DNA of 11,269 nt from a bacterium. Lineage in GTDB: Bacteria; Planctomycetota; J058; JACQDU01. Positions within the stretch are counted from its first letter, which is position 1. Each line of letters opens with the position of its first letter. The position numbers and the translations under genes were made by a program. The stretch spans positions 1-11,269 of the forward strand of contig JACQDU010000409.1 in assembly GCA_016200955.1 (NCBI GenBank), written 5' to 3'. Of this stretch, positions 9,701 to 11,269 are shown piece by piece. The notes below the pieces were generated by a model, which was not told where the DNA came from, did no database searches, and worked only from the letters and a program-made list of their open reading frames with translations.

Positions 9701-10252
9701 GATGTCGCTACCCAGCAGGATCGTCGGAGCTGCTCCGCCGGAGCTATCAAGCACGACCGTCCCGAAGTCAAAGCCGATTCCCCCATCGGTCCAGGTCTGC
9801 GTCGTGCCCCCGGAAGCCGGATACGAGAAGTTGAGCGTGCCAGAGTTCGTGAAGGACGATCCCGTGCCGAAGTTGGAAAGGTTGACGCCCGATGAACCAC
9901 CGGCGCCCGCGTCCCCCAAGACGATCAAGGTTACGCCCGACGCAATCGAGAGCGCATGCTTGTAACCGCCGCCACCCCCGGTGGAGGTGATCGCTTTGAT
10001 TCCGCCACCCGTCGGCGCGAAGAGGCTGTTGACCGAAGAATCCGCCGTGCCCGCGCTCGTGAACTGCGCGGAGTTCGTGGAGGACGGCAGCAGCGCGCTC
10101 CAGTTTCCGGATGTGCTCCAGACGCCGGCTGCTCCCGTCTTTGTCCAGTCCGTGGTTGCGAATGCCGTCGAGTACATCGCGAGGATCGCGCTTATCGAGA
10201 AGACCCACGTGCGAACGAGCGAGAGGCTTGACGACGTGCGAGCGAAGCTCAT
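1..10252 (-). CDS. Giant exported beta-strand-repeat protein (adhesin-like), 3' end outside window
   Basis: One minus-strand frame runs from ATG (10252-10250) to the left edge without a stop: 3417 complete codons, C-terminus missing. The start is fixed by a strong Shine-Dalgarno (GGGGGAGG, 5 nt from ATG) and by a good signal peptide directly after it. The product is very rich in Thr, Ser, Gly, Ala, Val and Leu, poor in charged residues, and has only about eight cysteines. Layout: signal peptide 1-32; W/NW header 33-65; unrepetitive beta-rich region 66-543; headers at about 544-617, 1613-1687 and 2964-3039, each followed by ~163-residue cassettes with a GTPVDFSGL...W...LLLDGA...TP.GT.IPN.TV...DTV core and an ATTTA.LKTS..GTLTVTG segment. 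Such proteins typically fold as beta-helices and act as surface fibres or adhesins; that role is inferred. No ESPR, two-partner-secretion domain, LPXTG or RTX nonapeptides are seen. It lies 205 bp downstream of a co-oriented gene. Confidence 0.93.
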   Translation of the reverse strand, partial: MSFARTSSSLSLVRTWVFSISAILAMYSTAFATTDWTKTGAAGVWSTSGNWSALLPSSTNSAQFTSAGTADSSVNSLFAPTGGGIKAITSTGGGGGYKHALSIASGVTLIVLGDAGAGGSSGVNLSNFGTGSSFTNSGTLNFSYPASGGTTQTWTDGGIGFDFGTVVLDSSGGAAPTILLGSDIICTSLTITTGTLDLNGHNLTVTSAINVASGASIINGGAAKKIFIGATASSGATVTSTGLIIGQKVTIDIQGNTLTDSGALTFVSGGATAPTITDSAGGGTFEVDGTTTFIASPTGTITVSAVTGTTVKLKGSVVSGGSTVGTISMGASNALELDGSSVDLSTVTLTTTSPTTLAPTSTQVVTLKSGTTLAALTMSGSSGSTLTNTGGALSITGALSVGSSLTLSPTTTFTVGGATSITAGTLTLSPGSAFPAVSTFSSTVSISAGTFLTSTSASKGFVFGDLVTVTGSFDFEGLSQDISFKTGVGKGVSIATSGATFKVLAGATPATAAGTDRTIMHGDAVATWFFAKGSGSSSSFTVTGVNIKNSTVTGTPSPQSAANSFDGGSAPADVGWSFGVKNLIWTDASGIDDNWITPGNWDVGLAPSAGDTVLFSGPGHAGVGGTSIDDVSGLSLAKLDMTGFFTGTGTLTIASGMGVPSLTVTGAATVNGTLNINGQTLSVGGSLTIAAGAGTGMLKTSAGGTLTAGATTVTSSGGTGTLDITNCTGVTVTSLSASGAGTKAFTAGASSGAGASLHATGTPVDFSGFSSISWTTGGIAATLLLDGAAIGTRSFNPGTTAIPKLTLAPGTPFTDTVLLGADLSVVTSLAVTSGTFDMNFKNITVTAGTAEVGSSSATTTAKLKSGVGTLSVSGIMYLNAPAGSGSSTLDVTGCSKTTIGGFDTFGTGTTMALLAGGAGSPLEITAGPINFGSLTSITWSAGASLFLNGPSTGATRVFTIPGAGTTIPNLTLAPASPFTDTVQQAGTGTLTVSGSLNVNSGTYDINAKTLAVSGTGTATIGSTATTTAILKTAVAGGSFTVAGGLTSLTSTGVSGAATLDVSGLTTAKISSFSGSVASGSMSTLTVGNLANPSTNLEVTGTPVSFTSVTTTWGASATLTFDGSGAAVSFTPNGTAIPNVTVSPTAAETVTLASGTLSVSGTLSMPAAFGTLDAGGAGKTISIGGSGTLSVAGGTVKTSAGGTLTVTGALSMSSGTLDASTGAGGTINLAGTITVSGGTLSMGLGTLHLKQTAGAPATADFSAAGFTNTWTTTTPGGTLVFDGTVSVDFTPKSGTTFGNVTVAHTLLADVVTFKASVTMGGVGALSVTGGTLDLSGNTLSVATTASISPAGVAAINGAKVMLGAGSLSVGAVTASALTLVNNTLAIGTLDASSAASSVTITAGFAATNLGVFNAGGGVTISSTGGTGAVDFSGLSATSTWASTMLLTLAGSTAQTLTPKAASGTSPPGLQKLSVTNTAASPSVTLAGASAAYTIAGTTDVGAGSVFDVSAKSVVFTSTITLTGSGTIQSTGTSGKTYTMPASVSMSGAGKIEVLGTTNVVTFTTSPSTVTLGASGTFHVSGGVTAAVRNSLTGALPGAGGVTIDHTGGGTTSVTNTKITNSTASPFPPLTTATNCVDLGGNAGWSFIGKVTTWTHLGGDDNWSTVLNWDSGPPTAGPSTDSVLFAAGGPSIIDIPGLTGLTSIDMSGFSGVSTLTIKTGVGPVVTSSDVTVFNTFDLNGETLTVGGALTVAAGVSTATIKTGIGGVLTVTGATALTATAPGTATFNIADTSGTTISSFTASGTGSKVLTAGSSSGGGSPLNAKGTPVDFSGLTSASWTTGGTGAPVLLVGPSVGTRTFKPGPTSLSSLTIAPSAGGDTVLLGGNLTVTSALAVTNGTLDMNFNNVTAGTAAVGSTATTTATLKTGVRTLTVTGAMSLLATGGGSSAALTLTGCSKTSLGSFTASASGGGTTTLTPGAAGSPLHVTGTPIDFSGLTTALAWPAGAQLILDGASSGISRFFTPTAASIPNFTIAAGAPFSDTVKQSGAVATLAVGAFRVTGGTYDTVGKGVSVSGIATIGSTTAAPSATFTSSAAGASLSVTGLTTLETTGATSASLDLGNFPGTTTLTGGFTNTGSNTRSLTVAASAILEVEGTTINFGGVGTTWGASSELLLDGASVGTRTLTPNGTAIPNVVVTSGADTVQLAASSGTLFVSSSFAVTSGTFDINGAGNTLSITGTGTLSISAGAATTSIVKTSASGTLTVAGGATSITTSSGTGVATLNVTGGAVSSSISSLSGSGTGAQNLTVTDSTLHATGTPVTLTSLTQSWGTTGTLILDGAAIGARSFTPAGLIPNLTVNTVTDTVTLGGPLTVGGSVGTALTISSGTLDAGGFSVAVSSPGTLTVGTGGSATTAKLVNTTASGSFSVASGATLLTSFGIGTSELNVTNFSTPTVASLTGAGPSSTLTVAPGQTFQTTGTPVSFAAIATSWGAASLLEFDGASAGITRTFTPNGTTVPNVTVACGTDTVSLASGTLTVSGTLSATGGTLTANGNAISVLAGGTLSITGATVQTGTGSISVSGSTSMSSGTFSGAGGTITLSGAISFTGGTLAMGTGTLHLSQTAGAPAVADFSSLGSNTWGTSPAGTLIFDGVGAVPVDFTPKGGTTFGNITVAHTSGADTIKLKASVTMGGAGVLSVTGGVLDINTFTLSVATSATIKPSVAFLGATVKVSGGTFSMGAVAASGFTLQNNGGTATLDATTGAVNLTTDTTGYPTANDGTFHAGGTVTISSSAGATPVDFTGMATSSVWAASMTLTLAGSSTQTLTPNGTVGIQGLALTKTGAGAFVNLAGAGPHVIAGTTTITTGHLQLQQGVTFSGPVTIGASGTLQATSGLAATKTITFSDTVGISGSFTFTDNPLTLSFTPTKAVTVSAGGTFGITGGGVSNRIQLFSTATPTQWTLTVSGGTVSVSGARIKDGFVSVVTTAASSSNGGNDTNWVFGIKTTQWTNGGVPLEPGDGLWSTATNWSNDVPAPGDTITYLAGTTKPSTYDLGGLSVNSLDMTGYTGTLTMNPGSALTVVGDATIQGSLALAGNSFTVGHNFTILGVAGANSVVTGAGGTLSVNTVGPGTTTLVNGAGTATIDGSNGTVNIRGSFGAGNTGTLTVLNCAFHASGATANFIAVGGFGPSASWGTGTLFLDPAGAAQTFTPKAATSVANLTIAPVTTNTVTFAGSLTATGALSVPSGTCDLGGNVLAVGGTASVTATAGITTLLKTSAGGSLTVTGATTLTQTGVGATASIDGTGATTAGITLGGTFPPSNNGGIGMADGKLHMTGGSVDFSNLAVNAWTTGTLFLDGGVALAFNPGTATYGNVTVSEGGATATLGGSLTLAGALSVTSGTLDQGGNIVTVGTSLSVTAAGAG
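1136..1363 (-). repeat. Header module 4 with TNWVFG pre-header
   Basis: Residues 2964-3039. Pre-header GARIKDG and SNGGNDTNWVFGIK; the header begins at W3003, with GDGLWSTATNWSNDVP (3013-3028) and PGDTITYLAG (3030-3039). It has a longer linker than headers 2 and 3 between the first Trp and the WST motif. It opens a third super-repeat of which only about 1.1 kb lies in the window. Confidence 0.8.
1750..4795 (-). repeat. Cassette array 2: seven ~490-bp repeats
   Basis: Seven cassettes with anchors near 4778, 4290, 3793, 3300, 2822, 2380 and 1873 (residues about 1826, 1988, 2154, 2318, 2478, 2625 and 2794). The order of sub-types matches array 1: DTVLLG/LDMNF, then PFSDTVKQ/GTYD, then PNGTAIPNV-like, ending with QTAGAPAVADFS/VDFTPK and VDFTGMATSSVW/TLTPN. 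The middle holds three cassettes where array 1 has one, so about two were gained here or lost there. Confidence 0.85.
2230..2445 (-). repeat. Long-range duplicated block, copy B
   Basis: Encodes TLHLSQTAGAPAVADFS through VDFTPKGGTTFGNITVAH, pairing with 6340-6545. Both copies are followed by KASVTMGG.G.LSVTGG, so the duplication extends beyond this block. It marks equivalent positions in super-repeats 1 and 2. Confidence 0.8.
5192..5416 (-). repeat. Header module 3 with GWSFI pre-header
   Basis: Residues 1613-1687. Pre-header TKITNSTAS followed by CVDLGGNAGWSFIGK; the header begins at W1652 with HLGGDDNWSTVLNWD (1654-1668) and ends in STDSVLF (1677-1683). It closes the first super-repeat and opens the second, which is 4053 bp long from this Trp to that of header 4. 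Confidence 0.8.
5830..7980 (-). repeat. Cassette array 1: five ~490-bp repeats
   Basis: Five diverged tandem cassettes of about 163 residues. Their G-T-P-V-D/S-F-like anchors lie near 7960, 7470, 6945, 6485 and 5970 (residues about 764, 928, 1103, 1257 and 1428). Each contains the anchor, a Trp about 8-10 residues on, a LLLDG/LFLNG/LVFDG strand, a TP.GT.IPN segment and a DTV strand. In cassettes 1-3 this is followed by an SGT(F/Y/L)D...L.V.G segment and, after cassettes 1 and 2, by an ATTTA.LK segment. Sub-types are recognisable: cassette 1 DTVLLG/FDMNF, 2 PFTDTVQQ/GTYD, 3 PNGTAIPNV, 4 QTAGAPA..ADFS with VDFTPK, 5 VDFSGLSATSTW with TLTPK. Confidence 0.85.
6340..6545 (-). repeat. Long-range duplicated block, copy A
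   Basis: Encodes TLHLKQTAGAPATADFS through VDFTPKSGTTFGNVTVAH. Its nearest relative in the window is 2230-2445, about 4.1 kb away, where the same peptide order occurs with few changes. The DNA shares runs such as GCCGGCGCGCCCGCCGTCTG in both copies. Similarity at the nucleotide level is higher here than between neighbouring cassettes. Confidence 0.8.
8402..8623 (-). repeat. Header module 2 with GWSFG pre-header
   Basis: Residues 544-617. The pre-header has VNIKNSTVTG, then FDGGSAPADVGWSFGVK; the header proper starts at W585 and contains IDDNWITPGNWD (591-602) and P-S-A-G-D-T-V-L-F (607-615). Headers 3 and 4 match it in order and spacing. It opens the first large super-repeat, which reaches to header 3 (3201 bp from Trp to Trp). 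Confidence 0.8.
10058..10156 (-). repeat. Header module 1 (W...W...NW...P)
   Basis: Residues 33-65, immediately after the predicted signal cleavage site: TDW, then VWSTSGNWSALLP and a serine/threonine-rich QF segment. It is the shortest and most degenerate of four copies of a Trp-containing motif (W..., WST..NW, P, D/S, hydrophobic-F). This pattern is common near the N-terminus or between blocks of giant bacterial beta-strand-repeat proteins. It lacks the GWSFG pre-header found in the other three copies. Confidence 0.65.
10157..10252 (-). other. Sec signal peptide of the giant protein
   Basis: Residues 1-32. The n-region (MSFARTSSSLSLVR) holds two arginines, the hydrophobic core is about TWVFSISAILAMY, and the c-region STAFA ends in an A-F-A motif that predicts cleavage before TTDW. 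The n-region is short, so this is not the extended ESPR type found on many type V secreted proteins. It supports both export and the choice of start codon. Confidence 0.82.
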
Positions 10253-10257
10253 GGAGT

Positions 10258-10265
10258 CCTCCCCC
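10258..10265 (-). promoter_or_regulatory. Ribosome binding site of the giant gene
   Basis: On the minus strand GGGGGAGG is followed by ACTCC and ATG, placing a GGAGG core 5 nt before the start. This decides the start at 10252 and is consistent with the signal peptide that follows. Confidence 0.8.
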
Positions 10266-10267
10266 GG

Positions 10268-10282
10268 GCGGAGCGTCTCCGC
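10268..10282 (-). promoter_or_regulatory. Small hairpin next to the ribosome binding site
   Basis: GCGGAGACGCTCCGC is a perfect 6-bp stem with a 3-nt loop, 2 nt upstream of the Shine-Dalgarno run. Its CTCC arm could instead pair with the GGAG of the Shine-Dalgarno, giving mutually exclusive structures. A role in translation control is inference only. Confidence 0.3.
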
Positions 10283-10288
10283 AGAAAG

Positions 10289-10353
10289 CGGCGCGACCCG
10301 ATTAGCAAATCCTGCGTCCCCCGCTTGGTGTGAGCTCGAGCCTAGTCGCGCCG
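10289..10353 (-). repeat. 9-bp inverted repeat in the leader of the giant gene
   Basis: Arms 10345-10353 and 10289-10297 are perfect reverse complements (CGGCGCGAC / GTCGCGCCG on the minus strand), 47 nt apart. No T-run follows, so it is not an intrinsic terminator. It could be a leader stem or a chance match in GC-rich DNA. Confidence 0.35.
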
Positions 10354-10368
10354 GGACTCTGCGTGCAA
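10339..10368 (-). promoter_or_regulatory. Weak sigma70-like promoter candidate
   Basis: TTGCAC (10368-10363) and TAGGCT (10344-10339) are 18 nt apart on the minus strand. They match only the most conserved positions of the -35 (TTG) and -10 (TA...T) boxes. It lies just downstream of the AT-rich patch and would give a leader of about 80 nt. The match is poor and the promoter type of this organism is unknown. Confidence 0.22.
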
Positions 10369-10390
10369 CCCGCTTATTTCCTGTTTTCCA

Positions 10391-10433
10391 AGGACTTCAG
10401 AATGAAACGCCGCGAGGATTTCAAAACGAAAAC
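10391..10433. repeat. Imperfect 19-bp direct repeat in AT-rich intergenic patch
   Basis: On the plus strand AGGACTTCAGAATGAAACG (10391-10409) and AGGATTTCAAAACGAAAAC (10415-10433) match at about 15 of 19 positions, 24 bp apart. They sit in the only clearly AT-rich stretch of the window (about 10371-10440), upstream of the giant gene. They could be operator half-sites or chance similarity. Confidence 0.4.
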
Positions 10434-10457
10434 TAAGGGAAGAACGGCAGCTCGTCC

Positions 10458-11269
10458 TCAGGCGAGCGCGGCGCTCAGCTCGAGGAGACGGTACGCGGGC
10501 GGATCGACGAACTTCATCGAGCTGTCGAGGAAGTAGAGCCCGGCTTCTCGCTCGGGCACGGCGCCGAGGCCGCCGTCGTAGGAGACGCGCGAGCCGTCCG
10601 TCCTGAGAGTCCTGAGAGCTCCGCGCGAGAGCTCGCCGACGCCCGGCGCGAGCCAGCCCTCGAGGTCCTTCAGGCACTTCCTGTGGCTCGTGTGGCCGCA
10701 CGCCTGGAGGAGACCGAGCGGCAGCTCGCGCGCATCGAAGCGGCGCGGCGCGAGATCGCTCGCCTCCCAGAGAGGACGAGCGCCGGGGCGCTCCGGGTTC
10801 GACGGGCGGTGATAGAGGAGGCCGCCGCCCTCCCTCCCTCGAGCGCCGAAGACGTGGAGCGGCGCGAGGTCGAGAGGAGCGAGCTCGTCTTTCTCCCAGG
10901 AAGTCTTCGCGCGCCGGACGGCGCGGTCGAGCCACCCGTTGAGAGCGCGCGCGATCGCGTCGGCGTCGCGCTCGACGGGGACGCTGGCGATCTCGAGCTC
11001 CCTCGTTCCCAGGGAAGCGTGCGTGAGGAGGAGCGGACGCCCTTCTCTCGTGCGCGCCGCGTGCGCGAGCCGGAAGCGGCCCGCCACGAGGAGAGCCACG
11101 ACGAGAGCCCGTTGCTCCTCGGTGAAGGACGAGTAGTCGCGCGCGGCGACCTCCGGCGGAGGGAGGCGGCCGTGGTCTCGCTCGAAGGCGAGGCGGCGCT
11201 CGGCGAGAGCGGCCTCGTCCCTCGCCGCGGCTTTCTCGAGGGCGCGGATCTCGAGCGCGAGCTTGCGCG
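10458..11269 (-). CDS. Unrecognised protein, C-terminal 269 residues (5' end outside window)
   Basis: The frame is open from the right edge (first full codon at 11267) to TGA at 10460-10458. An internal GTG at 11099 would give 213 residues, but the frame continues upstream with similar composition and has no suitably spaced ribosome binding site, so I treat the gene as running off the window. I do not recognise the family. The first ~35 visible residues are a charged Ala/Arg/Glu helix, likely coiled coil (LEIRALEKAAARDEAALAER). Next comes PPPEVAARDYSSFTEEQRA, and then a mixed alpha/beta region with RAKTSWEKDELAPLDL, LHVFGARGREGGGLLYHRP and a C-terminal AGLYFLDSSMKFVDPPAYR. No signal peptide or membrane segment is visible in the part present. 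The only two cysteines are in ACGHTSHRKC. Its composition is ordinary and unlike that of the giant protein. It is co-oriented with the giant gene, but the 205-bp gap argues against tight coupling. Confidence 0.78.
   Translation of the reverse strand, partial: RKLALEIRALEKAAARDEAALAERRLAFERDHGRLPPPEVAARDYSSFTEEQRALVVALLVAGRFRLAHAARTREGRPLLLTHASLGTRELEIASVPVERDADAIARALNGWLDRAVRRAKTSWEKDELAPLDLAPLHVFGARGREGGGLLYHRPSNPERPGARPLWEASDLAPRRFDARELPLGLLQACGHTSHRKCLKDLEGWLAPGVGELSRGALRTLRTDGSRVSYDGGLGAVPEREAGLYFLDSSMKFVDPPAYRLLELSAALA

Noticed and set aside
1..10000. CRISPR array or satellite-type tandem repeat
   Set aside because: The repetition is diverged, in frame and continuous with coding sequence; there are no identical short repeats separated by unique spacers.
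177..10208. Many long ORFs on both strands inside the giant gene, e.g. plus 177-1073, 1080-1949, 2250-4073, 4131-5648, 6360-9965 and 9956-10231, and minus 3225-4400, 5652-7574, 8475-8672, 9045-9698 and 9768-10208
   Set aside because: All lie in other frames of the giant gene and have compositions expected from shifted or antisense reading of Thr/Ser/Gly/Val codons (Arg/His/Asp-rich or Pro/Val-rich). None has the signal peptide, ribosome site and coherent repeats of the real frame.
1..10252. RTX calcium-binding repeats or an LPXTG wall anchor
   Set aside because: Gly-rich stretches lack the GGxGxDxx(hydrophobic)x pattern, and no LPXTG motif was seen in the translated part.
10253..10457. Intrinsic terminator after the upstream gene
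   Set aside because: The T-rich stretch after the TGA is not preceded by a stable GC-rich stem, and the stems that do exist further on have no T-run.
10650..10720. RING-H2-like string ACGHTSHRKCL...GWL in the upstream gene
   Set aside because: It resembles the middle of a RING finger, but there are no other cysteines in the visible protein and no C-x2-C pairs on either side, so the zinc sites cannot be formed.
10342..10935. Minus-strand 197-codon ORF overlapping the upstream gene
   Set aside because: It is Arg/Pro/Ser-rich and out of frame with the larger open frame that continues to the window edge, and it runs into the intergenic region. It looks like a shadow.

Overview
The window is GC-rich bacterial DNA (by eye roughly two thirds G+C, strong G/C third-position preference). 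It is dominated by one enormous gene on the minus strand. Reading from an ATG at 10252 leftward, one frame stays open to the left edge: 3417 codons with no stop, so both the C-terminus and the stop codon lie outside the window. It encodes an exported, Thr/Ser/Gly/Ala/Val/Leu-rich protein of over 300 kDa built of beta-strand repeats, of the general kind found as giant surface or adhesin-like proteins. An ORF search that needs both a start and a stop inside the window would miss it and would instead return its shadows, including a 2498-codon plus-strand frame.

Layout, right to left (direction of transcription): (a) 11269-10458, the 3' part of an unrecognised minus-strand gene whose start is beyond the right edge; (b) 10457-10253, a 205-bp intergenic leader with an AT-rich patch carrying an imperfect 19-bp direct repeat, a weak promoter candidate, a 9-bp inverted repeat, a small hairpin and a clear Shine-Dalgarno; (c) 10252-1, the giant gene. 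Within the giant protein: a signal peptide (residues 1-32), a first W/NW header (33-65), a non-cassette beta-rich region (66-543), then three further headers at about residues 544-617, 1613-1687 and 2964-3039. After each of these comes an array of ~163-residue (~490-bp) cassettes: five after header 2, seven after header 3, and at least two after header 4 before the window ends.

The cassettes after headers 2 and 3 can be paired by sub-type in the same order. This indicates that a multi-kilobase super-repeat was duplicated and that the younger or expanded copy gained about two cassettes. The architecture points to a long beta-helical or beta-solenoid fibre on the cell surface. The N-terminus has no recognisable two-partner-secretion domain, and the anchoring or secretion domain would be in the unseen C-terminus, so the export route after Sec is unknown.

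The organism cannot be named from this window. GC-rich bacteria with giant beta-strand-repeat proteins (Planctomycetota, Acidobacteriota, Myxococcota-like or candidate phyla) would all fit. I saw no RNA genes, mobile elements, CRISPR arrays or multi-gene system here; the novelty lies in the repeat architecture of the giant gene.
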